From NCBI RefSeq assembly GCF_900100655.1, contig NZ_FNCE01000002.1, positions 62,001 through 126,000 on the forward strand: DNA of 64,000 nucleotides, in the 5' to 3' direction. The notes under the pieces are model-generated. The model was not told where the DNA came from. It saw only the letters and a program-made list of their open reading frames with translations, and ran no database searches. The position numbers and the translations under genes were made by a program. This document shows, piece by piece, positions 39,759 to 53,163 of this stretch. The DNA is from Limimonas halophila. Lineage in GTDB: Bacteria > Pseudomonadota > Alphaproteobacteria > Kiloniellales > Rhodovibrionaceae. Numbering within the stretch: the first letter of the stretch is position 1; each line of letters begins with the position of its first letter.

Positions 39759-41639
39759 TCACCGCACCTGGCTGACGATCTGGTCGATGGCGCCCTGGTT
39801 CACGCGCACGGTGTGGCGCTGGCGCAGGCTGTCGGCGAACTGGGCGAAGAGATCCGAGCGCAGGCCGCGCCCGAGCTCCTGCCGCAGCGATTCCAGGGCG
39901 GACGGGCTGGCTTGCGGGTCCGCCTCGCGCACCTCGCTGACCGTTGCCACGGCGACACGGCCGTCGAGCGCGCGCATGAACGCCTTGCCCTGGTCCTTGG
40001 CGAACAGTTTGTCGGTGAGCGCCTTTTCCACAGCGGGCGCGTTCTCGTTGTCCGTTCGGGTCAGCGCCGTGGACGTCCGCACGCGAACCCCCCGATCCGC
40101 GGCGAGACCGGCGAGCGCCGCGCCGCCGTTGACCCGCTCGACCATGGACTTGGCGGCTTCCTCGGCGGCCTGGGCGCGGCGCTCCGCGAGCACACGGCGG
40201 CGAACCTTGTCCTTCACCGCGTCGAAGGGGCGGCGCTGCGAGGGCGTGACGCTGTCCACGCGCAGCACGAAGTAGCCGCCCTGGTCCGTTTCCTCCAGCA
40301 GGCTGCGCTGGCCCTGCGTGGTGTTGAACGCGACCTGGAGGAACTGGTTCGGCGCGGGCAGACCTTTGATCTGTTCGCCGTCGCGGTTGCGCCCTTGCTG
40401 GTCCACGGCCGGGATCCGCCGCAGTTCGAAACCGAACTGCTGCGCCACCTCCTTGAGGGGCGCGCCGCCGGCGAGAGCATCGCGCATGTCGTTGGCCATG
40501 CTGATCAGGCGGTCGGCGGCCTTGTCGCGGGCGAGATCGGCGCGAATCTCGTCGCGCACCTCGGCGAGGCTCTTCGTGGTGGCGGGCTGCACCTCGGTCA
40601 CCTGGGCCAGATGCCAGCCCAGGCTGGTCTGGACGGGCTCGGTGACGCGGCCTTCCTTGAGCTCGAACACCGGCCCGGCGAGGCCGTCCGGCAGCTCGTC
40701 CTTGGTGACCATGCCCAGCTTGGCGGGGGCGCCGCCCTTGATCTCCCGCGACACCGCCTCGAGCGTCCGCCCCTGCATCAGCAGGCCGAGCGCCCGCCGC
40801 GCCGTCTCTTCGTCGTCGAAGACGATCTGGCGCACGCGGCGCTGGGCCGGCTGGGAATAGCGATCCTTGCGCTCCGCGTAGGCGCGCTCGATGGCGGCGT
40901 CGCTTACCTTGACGCGTTCGGTGATGTCGGCCGGCGCCGCGTGGATGTAGGTCAACTCGCGGTAGGCCGGCGCCGTGAAGGCGTCGCCGTGCTCCTCATA
41001 ATACGCCTTGAGCTCGTCGGCGGTCGGCTCTGCGACCTCGAAGCTGTCCGTCGCCAGCGTCAGGTAGCGCGCCACGCGCGCCTGGTTGCGGTAGCGGTAC
41101 TCGCTCTCCGCCATGATGTCGGGAACAGCGACGCCCGCGGAGATGACGTCGGAAATGGCACGGCGCTTGAGCTGCCCGCGCACCTGCTCGACGTACTGCG
41201 CCTCCGACAGCCCGCCCTGCTGCAGCACGCGCTGGAAGCGCTCACGGTTGAAGTTGCCGCCGGACTGGAAAACCTGTTGCTGGCGGATGCGCTTGGCCAC
41301 GTCCTCGTCGCCCACGGCGAGGCCAAGCTCCGCGGCCTCCGCGTTGAAGAGCGCGCGCGTGACGGCCTGGCGCGTGATCCGCTCGATCACCCCCATCTGC
41401 CGCGCCATCTCCATGTCGAACTGGCCGCCCATGCGCTGGCGCAGCTGGTTGATCTGCCGGCGCAACTGGCGCTGGAACTCGGCCGCGGTGACCTCTTCGT
41501 CGCCGACGGTCGCGACGACACGGCCGCCGCCGCCGGAGCGGAAGATGTCGCCGATTCCCCACAGCGCGAAGCTGGCGATCAGGACACCGAACAGCGCAAG
41601 GGTGGCGCCGCGGACGATGAGCCGGCGGAAGTTACTCAT
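39759..41639 (-). CDS. ppiD: PpiD/SurA-like membrane-anchored peptidyl-prolyl isomerase
   Basis: This is a predicted periplasmic chaperone anchored to the inner membrane, helping exported proteins fold as they leave the translocon. The 626-residue product begins with a basic segment and one hydrophobic helix (GATLALFGVLIASFALWGI, residues about 11-29), then a SurA-like N-terminal helical domain, a parvulin-type domain around residues 260-360 (region around GMVTKDELPDGLAGPVFELK and TSLGWHLAQVTEVQP), and a long C-terminal extension. Parvulin catalytic residues are not all evident, so it may be mainly a chaperone. ppiD precedes trpE by four bases and diverges from tpiA. Confidence 0.88.
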   Translation of the reverse strand: MSNFRRLIVRGATLALFGVLIASFALWGIGDIFRSGGGGRVVATVGDEEVTAAEFQRQLRRQINQLRQRMGGQFDMEMARQMGVIERITRQAVTRALFNAEAAELGLAVGDEDVAKRIRQQQVFQSGGNFNRERFQRVLQQGGLSEAQYVEQVRGQLKRRAISDVISAGVAVPDIMAESEYRYRNQARVARYLTLATDSFEVAEPTADELKAYYEEHGDAFTAPAYRELTYIHAAPADITERVKVSDAAIERAYAERKDRYSQPAQRRVRQIVFDDEETARRALGLLMQGRTLEAVSREIKGGAPAKLGMVTKDELPDGLAGPVFELKEGRVTEPVQTSLGWHLAQVTEVQPATTKSLAEVRDEIRADLARDKAADRLISMANDMRDALAGGAPLKEVAQQFGFELRRIPAVDQQGRNRDGEQIKGLPAPNQFLQVAFNTTQGQRSLLEETDQGGYFVLRVDSVTPSQRRPFDAVKDKVRRRVLAERRAQAAEEAAKSMVERVNGGAALAGLAADRGVRVRTSTALTRTDNENAPAVEKALTDKLFAKDQGKAFMRALDGRVAVATVSEVREADPQASPSALESLRQELGRGLRSDLFAQFADSLRQRHTVRVNQGAIDQIVSQVR

Positions 41640-41681
41640 GGATAAGCGCTCTTTGCTGGCGACGGCGAAGGCAGGGCGTGC

Positions 41682-41710
41682 ATCCTAGAAAGGCGGGACC
41701 GCGCGGGCAA
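41682..41710 (-). promoter_or_regulatory. Candidate promoter for ppiD-trpE
   Basis: On the minus strand TTGCCC (41710-41705) and TAGGAT (41687-41682) are separated by 17 bases, about 43 bases before the ppiD start. Confidence 0.5.
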
Positions 41711-41779
41711 GGAAGGGCGCTTGACGGCCGTCACCAGCATGCGTGTGCTGAGCGCCCGTTAACGCTCGGGAGGAACGTC

Positions 41780-42535
41780 GTGCGACGCAAGCTTCTTGCG
41801 GGCAACTGGAAAATGAACGGGCACCGCGCCGAGGCCACGGCGCTCGCCCGGGATCTGGCCGCGCGCCTGGCGAGCGGCGAGGGCGGCTGCGAGTGGGCGA
41901 TCTGCCCGCCGTTCCCGCTGATCGGCACCGTGGCGGGCGCCATCCAGGGCTCGTACATCGCCGTCGGCGCCCAGGACTGCCACAGCGCGCCCAGCGGGCC
42001 GCACACCGGCGACGTGGCCGCGCCCATGCTGGCCGACATGGGCTGCGCCTACGCGATCGTGGGCCACTCGGAGCGCCGGCGCGACCACGGGGAAACCGAC
42101 GAGGTCGTGCGCGCCAAGGCGGAGGCCGCGCAGGCGTCGGGAATCGCGCCCATCGTCTGCGTCGGCGAGACGCAGAGCCAGCGCGAGGCCGGCGAGACCG
42201 AGGCGGTGCTCGCGCGCCAGGTGGAGACGAGCGTGCCCGAGCAGCCGGTCGCCGGCCTGGCCGTCGCCTACGAGCCGGTGTGGGCCATCGGCACGGGCCT
42301 GACTCCGACCTCGGACGAGATCGCCGCGGCGCTCGCGTCCATCCGCGAGGTTCTCGCCCGCCGCTTCGACAGCGCGACGGCCGAACGCATCCGGCTGCTC
42401 TACGGCGGCTCCGTGAAGCCCGCCAACGCGGCCGAGCTTTGGCGGATCGACGGGGTGGACGGCCTGCTGGTCGGTGCGGCAAGCTTGAGCGTGGAGCGGT
42501 TCTGGTCCATCGGCCGAAGCTGCCCGGATTCCTGA
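41780..42535 (+). CDS. tpiA: Triosephosphate isomerase
   Basis: TpiA interconverts dihydroxyacetone phosphate and glyceraldehyde 3-phosphate in glycolysis and gluconeogenesis. The 251-residue barrel has N9 and K11 in LLAGNWKMNG, the catalytic histidine in YAIVGHSERRRDHGE near residue 94, the catalytic glutamate in AYEPVWAIGTG near 165, and the phosphate-binding LYGGSVKPANA near 207. The start is a GTG at 41780, preceded by GGGAGG at 41768-41773; this places the conserved lysine at the usual distance from the N-terminus. It diverges from ppiD and leads the tpiA-secG-pyrG-kdsA-eno block. Confidence 0.95.
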   Translation: MRRKLLAGNWKMNGHRAEATALARDLAARLASGEGGCEWAICPPFPLIGTVAGAIQGSYIAVGAQDCHSAPSGPHTGDVAAPMLADMGCAYAIVGHSERRRDHGETDEVVRAKAEAAQASGIAPIVCVGETQSQREAGETEAVLARQVETSVPEQPVAGLAVAYEPVWAIGTGLTPTSDEIAAALASIREVLARRFDSATAERIRLLYGGSVKPANAAELWRIDGVDGLLVGAASLSVERFWSIGRSCPDS

Positions 42536-42540
42536 GCCTT

Positions 42541-42559
42541 GGCGCCGGCTGCCGGCGCC
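42541..42559 (+). terminator. Hairpin after tpiA, weak terminator candidate
   Basis: GGCGCCGG and CCGGCGCC form an 8-bp stem with a three-base loop, five bases after the tpiA stop. No T-run follows. The remaining bases to secG (42560-42731) show no recognised feature. Confidence 0.35.
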
Positions 42560-42731
42560 GCCCTGTCATCTCGGGGCGATGCCCCCTGGAAAACGGCCGC
42601 GTGAACCGCTACAACCTGCGCGGCCGCGTCGGCGTGCGTCCTGCCGAGCGAACGCTGTTTCGCCGGCGGAACGATGCGGGCGCGGAACGAACCGGCCTCG
42701 AAACGATCCTCTGGCGAAACGGTTATCCATC

Positions 42732-43127
42732 ATGACCACCGTCCTGCTGGTGATCCACCTGCTGATCGCCATCGCGATGATCATCATCGTCCTGCTGCAG
42801 CCGAGCGAGGGTGGCCTCGGCGGCCTCGGCGGCGGCGGTGGTGGCGGCGGCGCCGGCGGCGGCCTGGGCGCGCTGATGTCGAGCCGTGGCGCGGCCACGG
42901 TGCTCACCCGCGCGACGGCCGTGCTGGCGGCGTGCTTCATGGCCACCTCGATCGCCCTGACGATTTTCGCGGGCGGCAACGAGGCGTCCTCGGTGCTGGA
43001 AGAGGTGCCCGCCGAGTCCGGCAGCGGCGCGCAGACGCAGGAGGCGCCGGCCGCCGATGGCGAGGCGTCGGGCGCGTCCGGCGACGGCCAGCCGTCGTCC
43101 GATCAGCCCGAGGTTCCGGTCGAGTAA
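42732..43127 (+). CDS. secG: Preprotein translocase subunit SecG
   Basis: SecG is a small subunit of the SecYEG protein-export channel in the inner membrane. The 131-residue product has a first helix (VLLVIHLLIAIAMIIIVLLQ, residues about 4-23), a glycine-rich cytoplasmic loop (GGLGGLGGGGGGGGAGGG) followed by LMSSRGAATVLTRATA, and a second helix (about residues 57-76). The C-terminal 50 residues are acidic and contain no lysine or arginine, longer than the E. coli tail. ATG 42732 is chosen because it begins at the first helix. Confidence 0.93.
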   Translation: MTTVLLVIHLLIAIAMIIIVLLQPSEGGLGGLGGGGGGGGAGGGLGALMSSRGAATVLTRATAVLAACFMATSIALTIFAGGNEASSVLEEVPAESGSGAQTQEAPAADGEASGASGDGQPSSDQPEVPVE

Positions 43128-43175
43128 GCCGCGCCGAGCGCGCGCCGGGCGGAGCCATCAACAGGTGACGAGTGA

Positions 43176-44822
<1,647 letters not shown>

Positions 44823-44846
44823 GCGCACCCGGCGCGGGGGATCGCT

Positions 44847-47004
<2,158 letters not shown>

Positions 47005-47035
47005 CGTGGCCGGACTCGGGTGATTCGTTTCACCC

Positions 47036-47380
47036 ATGGCCGGGGCACGCGACATCCTTCGCCGGGCGCGACCGTTGGCGCCGCATCTCGCGGTGGCGGG
47101 GGTGATCGCTTTCTTCCTGCTGCACGCGCTGCACGGCCGGGGCGGGCTGCTGGCCTACGTCCATCTTCAGGACCGCCTGGCGGCGGCCAAGCAGACCCGG
47201 GCCGAGCTGGTCGAGCAGCGCGAGCGGCTGGCCCACCGGATCGAGCTGCTCAAGCCGGGCACACTGAACCCGGACATGCTGGAAGAACAGGCGCGGCGCG
47301 TGCTCAACTTCGCGCGCCCCGACGAGGTCGTGGTGCTGCTCGACCACGGCGATCCCGCTGGCGGCGGCGAGCAGCCGTAA
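47036..47380 (+). CDS. ftsB: FtsB/DivIC-like septum formation initiator
   Basis: This is a predicted small division protein that bridges inner membrane and periplasm with FtsL and FtsQ. The 114-residue product has a short basic cytoplasmic start, one membrane helix (residues about 17-33, LAVAGVIAFFLLHALHG), and a coiled coil near residues 38-75 (DRLAAAKQTRAELVEQRERL), ending in the DivIC-type LNPDMLEEQARRVLNFARPDEVV region. The position after eno and before the pyruvate dehydrogenase genes matches many Alphaproteobacteria. The ATG lies 31 bases after the eno stop. Confidence 0.88.
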   Translation: MAGARDILRRARPLAPHLAVAGVIAFFLLHALHGRGGLLAYVHLQDRLAAAKQTRAELVEQRERLAHRIELLKPGTLNPDMLEEQARRVLNFARPDEVVVLLDHGDPAGGGEQP

Positions 47381-47437
47381 CTGTTTGGTGGTTTTCTTCG
47401 AAGCCCGAACCTGTGCCGGGTGGCCGGCGCGTCTTGC

Positions 47438-47466
47438 TTGAAACGCCCCCGGGAACACCCTACGCT
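47438..47466 (+). promoter_or_regulatory. Candidate promoter of the pyruvate dehydrogenase operon
   Basis: TTGAAA (47438-47443) and TACGCT (47461-47466) are exactly 17 bases apart in the 196-base gap before pdhA. It is the best promoter-like match seen in the window and leaves a leader of about 105 bases. Confidence 0.55.
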
Positions 47467-47576
47467 TTCGCCCCGGTGCATCGCGCGATAAGCGGCTCAG
47501 TACGCGATCCCGCACGCCCGCCGGGCACCGGATTCCACGGGGCCCACACCCCCACGGCCCGAGGACAGGGGACGAC

Positions 47577-48665
47577 ATGGCGACCAAGAAGGGCGGATCG
47601 AGCGCCGCATCGAACAAGGCCGCCGAAACCAAGGCGGCCGGCACGGACAGCCGGGGCCAGACGGGCGGCGGCTCCGGTCTCGAAAGCGATCCCACGTTCG
47701 GGCTGTCCAAGGACCGGCTGCTCGAACTCTACCGCGAGATGCTGCTCATCCGCCGGTTCGAGGAGAAAGCCGGCCAGCTCTACGGCATGGGGCTCATCGG
47801 TGGGTTTTGCCACCTCTACATCGGGCAGGAAGCCGTCGTTTCCGGCGTGAAGGCGGTGACGCGCGAGGACGATCCGGTCGTCGCCTCCTACCGCTGCCAC
47901 GGCCACATGCTGGCCAGCGGCATGGAGGCCCGGCGCGTCATGGCCGAGCTGACGGGCCGCGAGGCCGGCTATTCCAAGGGCAAGGGCGGCTCGATGCACA
48001 TGTTCTCCGTGGAAAAGGACTTCTACGGCGGGCACGGCATCGTCGGCGCGCAGGTCCCCGTCGGCACGGGTGTCGCCTTCGCGCTGAAGTACAACCGCCA
48101 GGACAACATCTGCCCCACCTATCTGGGCGACGGCGCCATCAACCAGGGGCAGGTCTACGAGTCCTTCAACATGGCGGAGCTGTGGCAGCTCCCCGTGCTC
48201 TACATCATCGAGAACAACAAGTACGGCATGGGCACGAGCGTCGAGCGCGCCTCGTCCACCACGGAACTCTATACGCGCGGCAAATCCTTCAACATCCCCG
48301 GCGAGCCGGTCGACGGCATGCACGTGCTCTCGGTGATGGAGGCCGCCCAGCGCGCCGCCGAGTTCGTGCGCAACGGCAACGGCCCGTACATCCTGGAGAT
48401 GCAGACCTACCGCTACCGCGGCCACTCCATGTCCGACCCGGCGAAGTACCGCTCGCGCGAGGAGGTGCAGCACATGCGCCAGGAGCGCGATCCGCTGCTG
48501 CAGCTGCGCGAGGTCCTGGAGACGCACTGCGGCGTCGAAGAAGACGAGCTCAAGCAGCTCGACCGCGAGATCAAGGACCACGTCTCGGAAGCCGCCGAGT
48601 TCGCCCAGAACAGCGAGGAGCCCGATCCGGAAGAGTTGTTCTCGGACGTGGTTCTGCCCGGCTGA
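47577..48665 (+). CDS. pdhA: Pyruvate dehydrogenase E1 component, alpha subunit
   Basis: This is the thiamine-diphosphate-binding half of the alpha2beta2 E1 enzyme that decarboxylates pyruvate. The 362-residue product has a polar 40-residue leader, LLIRRFEEKAGQLYGMGLIG near residue 53, MASYRCHGH-type substrate motif, and the TPP-binding segment GDGAINQGQVYESFNMAELW near residue 184, ending with NN of IIENNKYGMGTS. The phosphorylation-loop region RYRGHSMSDPAKYRSREEV is present. The start matches a strong purine run (GAGGACAGGGG). It begins the pdhA-pdhB-pdhC-lpdA-lipA block. Confidence 0.95.
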   Translation: MATKKGGSSAASNKAAETKAAGTDSRGQTGGGSGLESDPTFGLSKDRLLELYREMLLIRRFEEKAGQLYGMGLIGGFCHLYIGQEAVVSGVKAVTREDDPVVASYRCHGHMLASGMEARRVMAELTGREAGYSKGKGGSMHMFSVEKDFYGGHGIVGAQVPVGTGVAFALKYNRQDNICPTYLGDGAINQGQVYESFNMAELWQLPVLYIIENNKYGMGTSVERASSTTELYTRGKSFNIPGEPVDGMHVLSVMEAAQRAAEFVRNGNGPYILEMQTYRYRGHSMSDPAKYRSREEVQHMRQERDPLLQLREVLETHCGVEEDELKQLDREIKDHVSEAAEFAQNSEEPDPEELFSDVVLPG

Positions 48666-48767
48666 CCGACGCTCCCCCCGCGCGCCGCTCGGTGCGCATC
48701 AACCGAACCGTGCGCCGGCCCCGGCGCGCACTGACACGATCGCCCGCCGCCTGTGAGGGAGAGGCCG

Positions 48768-50291
48768 ATGCCCATTGAAGTGCTGATGCCAGCGCTTTCG
48801 CCGACCATGACCGAAGGCACTCTGGCGCGCTGGCACAAACAAGAGGGCGACACGGTCAACAACGGCGACGTCCTGGCCGAAATCGAAACCGACAAGGCGA
48901 CGATGGAGGTCGAGGCCGTCGACGAAGGCACGCTCGGCCGCATCCTCGTCGAGGGCGGGACCGAGAGCGTTCCTGTGAACGCGCCCATCGCCATCCTGCT
49001 GGGGGAAGGCGACAGCGAGGCCGACCTCGACGCGGCCGAGCGCGCGGCGCGCGCCAAGCTCGGCGGCGAGAGCGCGCCGGCGGAAGCCTCCGCCGAAGAA
49101 GCGCCGGCGCCCGAACCGGCGGCCAGCAGCGGGCCGTCGACGGGGGATGGCGCGACGAGCGCGCCGCCGCCGGCCACCGCGCGCGAGCACGTCCCGAAGG
49201 GCATCTACGATGCCGACGGCAACCTACGCCTCGGCGCCACGGTGGACGAGCAGTACCGCACCTCCTTCGCCGATTACGTCGAGGAGCAGGCGTGGACCGG
49301 GCCGACCAAGAACCAGACGGTCCGCGAAGCGCTGCGCGACGCCATGGCGGAGGAGATGCGCAGCGACGACCGCGTCTACCTCATGGGCGAGGAGGTCGCC
49401 GACTACGAGGGCGCCTACAAGGTCACGGTCGGCATGCTGGACGAGTTCGGCCGGCGCCGCGTGGTCGACACGCCCATCACCGAGCACGGCTTCGCCGGCG
49501 TGGGCATCGGCGCGGCCTTCTACGGCCTGCGCCCGATCGTGGAGTTCATGACCTGGAATTTCGCCATGCAGGCGATGGATCAGATCATCAACTCCGCCGG
49601 CAAGAAGCTCTACATGTCCGGCGGGCAGATCAACTGCCCCATCGTCTTCCGCGGTCCCAACGGGCCGGCCTCGCGCGTCGCGGCGCAGCACAGCCAGGAA
49701 TACGCCAACTGGTACGGCAACGTGCCGGGGCTGAAGGTCGTCTCGCCGTATCACGGCGCGGACTACAAGGGGCTGCTCAAGGCGGCCATCCGCGACCCGA
49801 ACCCGGTCGTCTTCCTGGAAAACGAGCTGGTCTACGGCGAAACCTTCGAGATTCCGGACACCGACGACTGGACGGTGCCGATCGGGAAGGCGAAGGTCCG
49901 CCGCGAGGGCAGTGACGTCACGATCGTCGCGCATTCCGTCATGGTCGGCCGCGCGCTCCAGGCCGCCGAGCAGCTCGCCAGCGAGGAGGGCATCCAGGCC
50001 GAGGTCGTGGACATGCGCACCATCCGGCCGTTCGATGCCGACACGCTGCTCGCCTCGGTGAAGAAGACCAACCGTGTGGTGGCGTGCGAGGAAGGCTGGC
50101 CCTTCGCCGGCACCGCCGCCGAGATGTCCGCGATCTGCATGGAGCACGCCTTCGACTATCTGGACGCGCCGGTGCTGCGCGTGTGTTCGAAGGACGTGCC
50201 CCAGCCCTACGCCGCGAACCTGGAAAAGCTCGCCGTGCCGAGCGTCGCGGACGTTGCCACCGCCGCCAAGCGCGTGTGCTATCGCGCCTGA
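48768..50291 (+). CDS. pdhB: Pyruvate dehydrogenase E1 beta subunit with N-terminal lipoyl domain
   Basis: This is the transketolase-like beta subunit of E1. The 507-residue product is about 150 residues longer than a simple E1-beta because residues 1-80 form a lipoyl domain ([20 protein letters not shown], with the modified lysine in [17 protein letters not shown] near residue 43), followed by an Ala/Pro/Glu-rich linker. The catalytic domain runs from about residue 180 ([20 protein letters not shown]) with [18 protein letters not shown] and the C-terminal transketolase domain. The extra lipoyl domain is known in alphaproteobacterial enzymes. ATG 48768 begins the lipoyl domain; a start at 48753 adds five residues. 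Confidence 0.95.
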   Translation: MPIEVLMPALSPTMTEGTLARWHKQEGDTVNNGDVLAEIETDKATMEVEAVDEGTLGRILVEGGTESVPVNAPIAILLGEGDSEADLDAAERAARAKLGGESAPAEASAEEAPAPEPAASSGPSTGDGATSAPPPATAREHVPKGIYDADGNLRLGATVDEQYRTSFADYVEEQAWTGPTKNQTVREALRDAMAEEMRSDDRVYLMGEEVADYEGAYKVTVGMLDEFGRRRVVDTPITEHGFAGVGIGAAFYGLRPIVEFMTWNFAMQAMDQIINSAGKKLYMSGGQINCPIVFRGPNGPASRVAAQHSQEYANWYGNVPGLKVVSPYHGADYKGLLKAAIRDPNPVVFLENELVYGETFEIPDTDDWTVPIGKAKVRREGSDVTIVAHSVMVGRALQAAEQLASEEGIQAEVVDMRTIRPFDADTLLASVKKTNRVVACEEGWPFAGTAAEMSAICMEHAFDYLDAPVLRVCSKDVPQPYAANLEKLAVPSVADVATAAKRVCYRA

Positions 50292-50324
50292 TCCAGACGC
50301 GCCCGCGCAGAAGAGGCTGCCGCC

Positions 50325-51719
50325 ATGTCGATCAACATCCTGATGCCGGCCCTGTCGCCGACGATGACCGAGGGCACGCTCGCCCGCTGGCACGTCAAGG
50401 AAGGCGACGAGGTGAACAACGGCGACGTCGTGGCCGAGATCGAGACCGACAAGGCCACGATGGAGGTCGAGGCCGTCGAGGAAGGCACCGTCGGCAAGAT
50501 CCTGGTCGACGCGGGAACCGAGGGCGTCAAGGTCAACGAGCCCATCGCCATCCTGCTCGAAGAGGGCGAGGACGCCAGCGCGGTCGAGCAGGCCGGGACC
50601 GGTGGTGGCGGCGATGGCGGCGGGTCGCCCGAACCGGCCGAGACGGCGCCAGCCGAGAGCACGGCGTCGGGCGGGGACGGGGCCGCCGGCGCGCCCGCAA
50701 CGCGCGGTGGGACGGCCGTGGCCGACGAAGCGCCCCCGGCGCCGCCCGCCCCCAAGGACACCGAGGGTAATCGCGTCTTCGCTTCGCCGCTGGCCCGCCG
50801 CATTGCCAAGCAGAGCGGCATCGACCTGACGCAGCTCTCCGGCAGCGGTCCGCACGGGCGCATCGTGCGCGCCGACGTGGAGGCGGCGATCGAAAAGGGC
50901 GTGGGCGCGCCCGCCCCGGAAAAGGCGGCCGAAAAGCCCGCGGACAAGCCGGCCCCGGCCGCCGCGCCGGAGAAGCCGGCCGCTCCGGCGCCGAAGGCCA
51001 AGGAGCAGGCGGACCTGCTCGGCCAGGCCTACGAGGAAGTTCCGCTCTCCCAGATGCGCAGGACGATCGCCAAGCGCATGAGCGAGAGCAAGCAGGAGGT
51101 GCCGCACTTCTATCTCACGGTCGACATCGAGATGGACGAGCTGCTGCGCGTGCGGAAGGAGCTGAACGGGCGTGCCGAGCAGCGGGGCGAGGATTACAAG
51201 CTCTCCGTCAACGACTTCCTCATCCGCGCGTGCGCGCTGTCGCTCAGGCAGGTGCCGGAGGCGAACACGGCCTACAACGGCAGCACGGCGCTGCGCTTCC
51301 AGCACGCCGACGTCTCGGTGGCCGTGGCAATCCCGGACGGCCTCATCACACCCGTGGTCAAGCAGGCCGAAACCAAGGGCCTCGCCGCGATCAGCCGCGA
51401 GATGAAGGACCTGGCCAAGCGGGCGCGCGACGGCAAGCTCACCCCCGAGGAATACCAGGGCGGCACCTTCTCCCTGACGAACCTGGGCATGTTCGGGATC
51501 GACCAGTTCCACGCCATCATCAACCCGCCGCAGGCCTGCATCCTGGCCGTGGGCAAGAGCGAGCAACGCCCGGTGGTGAAGGACGGCGCGCTGTCCGTGG
51601 CGACGATGATGACGGCCACGCTCTCCGTGGATCACCGGGTGGTCGACGGCGCGATCGGGGCCCGCTTCCTGGACGCGGTGAAGACGCTGCTGGAAGATCC
51701 CCTGAGCATGTTGCTCTAA
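50325..51719 (+). CDS. pdhC: Dihydrolipoyl acetyltransferase (E2) of pyruvate dehydrogenase
   Basis: E2 is the core that carries the acetyl group on lipoate to CoA. The 464-residue protein has one N-terminal lipoyl domain (lysine in [17 protein letters not shown] near residue 43), a Gly/Ala/Pro linker, a peripheral-subunit-binding domain near residues 145-185 ([17 protein letters not shown] and [12 protein letters not shown]), a second flexible Ala/Pro linker and the catalytic domain from about residue 235. The active-site motif [16 protein letters not shown] lies near residue 431. Its lipoyl domain is nearly identical to that of pdhB. Genes are spaced by 33 and 19 bases. Confidence 0.96.
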   Translation: MSINILMPALSPTMTEGTLARWHVKEGDEVNNGDVVAEIETDKATMEVEAVEEGTVGKILVDAGTEGVKVNEPIAILLEEGEDASAVEQAGTGGGGDGGGSPEPAETAPAESTASGGDGAAGAPATRGGTAVADEAPPAPPAPKDTEGNRVFASPLARRIAKQSGIDLTQLSGSGPHGRIVRADVEAAIEKGVGAPAPEKAAEKPADKPAPAAAPEKPAAPAPKAKEQADLLGQAYEEVPLSQMRRTIAKRMSESKQEVPHFYLTVDIEMDELLRVRKELNGRAEQRGEDYKLSVNDFLIRACALSLRQVPEANTAYNGSTALRFQHADVSVAVAIPDGLITPVVKQAETKGLAAISREMKDLAKRARDGKLTPEEYQGGTFSLTNLGMFGIDQFHAIINPPQACILAVGKSEQRPVVKDGALSVATMMTATLSVDHRVVDGAIGARFLDAVKTLLEDPLSMLL

Positions 51720-51738
51720 AACAGATCGGAGACGCGCG

Positions 51739-53142
51739 ATGGCGGCGAGCAGCTACGATCTCGTGGTGGTGGGCGGGGGCCCCGGCGGCTACGTCGCCGC
51801 CATCCGGGCCAGCCAACTCGGCTTCAAGACGGCCGTGGTTGAGCGCGAGCACATGGGCGGGATCTGCCTGAACTGGGGCTGCATCCCGACCAAGGCGCTG
51901 CTGCGCATCTCCGAGATCAACCACCTGCTGCACGACCTGGACAAGTATGGTTTCTCGGCGAAGGAGGTCAGCTTCGACACCGCCAAGATCGTGAAGTACA
52001 GCCGCGACACCGCGAAAAAGCTGACCAGCGGCGTCCAGCACCTGATGAAGAAGAACAAGATCGACGTCATCGACGGCCACGCCAAGCTGGCCGGCAAGGG
52101 CAAGCTGTCGGTGGAGAAGGACGGCAAGCACGTCCAGGACCTGACGGCCCAGCACATCATCCTCGCAACCGGGGCGCGCGCCCGCACGCTGCCCAACGTC
52201 GAACCCGACGGCGACGTGGTGTGGACCTACAAGGAAGCCATGGTGCCCAAAAAGATGCCGAAGAGCCTGCTGGTGATCGGCTCGGGCGCCATCGGGATGG
52301 AGTTCGCGTCCTTCTACAACGACATGGGCGTCGACGTGACCGTGGTAGAGGTCATGGACCGCGTCCTGCCGGTGGAGGACCCCGAGATCTCGGACTTCGC
52401 GCGCAAGAGCTTCGAGAAGAAGGGCATCACGATCCACACGGGCGCGAAGGTCACGGGCGTCGAAACGGGGAAGAACGGCGCTCGCGCCACGGTGGAGACC
52501 GGCAAGGGTGAAACGCAGACGCTCGACGTGGAGAACGTTGTGCTCGCCGTCGGCATCGTCGGCAACTCGGAGAACATCGGCCTGGAGAACACCGGCGTTC
52601 AGGTGGAGAAGAACCACATCGTCGTGGACGAATGGCAGCGCACGGGCGAGCCCGGCGTATACGCCATCGGCGACGTGGTTGGGCCGCCCTGGCTGGCGCA
52701 CAAGGCCAGCCACGAGGGCGTGACCTGCGTGGAAAAGATCGCCGGCGTGAACGACGTTCACCCCGTGGACACCGAGAACGTCCCGGCCTGCACCTACTGC
52801 CGCCCGCAGGTCGCCAGCGTCGGCCTCACGGAAGAGGGCGCGAAGGCGCGCGGACACAGCGTCAAGGTCGGCCGCTTCCCCTACCAAGCCAACGGCAAGG
52901 CGCTGGCGCTCGGCGAGGCCGAGGGCATGGTGAAGACGGTTTTCGACGAGGCCACCGGCGCCCTGCTCGGGGCGCACATGATCGGCGCGGAAGTCACCGA
53001 GCTGATCCAGGGCTACGGCATCGCCCGCACCCTGGAGAGCACGGAAACCGAACTCATGCACACCATCTTCCCGCACCCCACCTTGAGCGAGATGATGCAC
53101 GAGTCCGTGCTTGACGCCTTCGGGCGCCCCATCCACGTCTGA
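51739..53142 (+). CDS. lpdA: Dihydrolipoyl dehydrogenase (E3)
   Basis: E3 reoxidises dihydrolipoyl groups with FAD and NAD. The 467-residue flavoprotein has the FAD-binding VVVGGGPGGYVAAIRASQLG at residue 9, the redox-active disulfide in GGICLNWGCIPTKALLR near residues 43-48, the NAD-binding VIGSGAIGMEFASFYNDMGV near 178, GVYAIGDVVGPPWLAHKAS near 305, and the C-terminal interface with the catalytic histidine in FPHPTLSEMMHESVLDAF near 445. A tightly linked E3 gene suggests dedication to pyruvate dehydrogenase. It starts 19 bases after pdhC. Confidence 0.97.
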   Translation: MAASSYDLVVVGGGPGGYVAAIRASQLGFKTAVVEREHMGGICLNWGCIPTKALLRISEINHLLHDLDKYGFSAKEVSFDTAKIVKYSRDTAKKLTSGVQHLMKKNKIDVIDGHAKLAGKGKLSVEKDGKHVQDLTAQHIILATGARARTLPNVEPDGDVVWTYKEAMVPKKMPKSLLVIGSGAIGMEFASFYNDMGVDVTVVEVMDRVLPVEDPEISDFARKSFEKKGITIHTGAKVTGVETGKNGARATVETGKGETQTLDVENVVLAVGIVGNSENIGLENTGVQVEKNHIVVDEWQRTGEPGVYAIGDVVGPPWLAHKASHEGVTCVEKIAGVNDVHPVDTENVPACTYCRPQVASVGLTEEGAKARGHSVKVGRFPYQANGKALALGEAEGMVKTVFDEATGALLGAHMIGAEVTELIQGYGIARTLESTETELMHTIFPHPTLSEMMHESVLDAFGRPIHV

Positions 53143-53163
53143 CCTGAAACCTGGAAGGTCGTC

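Noticed and set aside
42541-42559. Strong terminator between tpiA and secG
   Set aside because: The hairpin is short and lacks a T-run, so it is listed only as a weak candidate.
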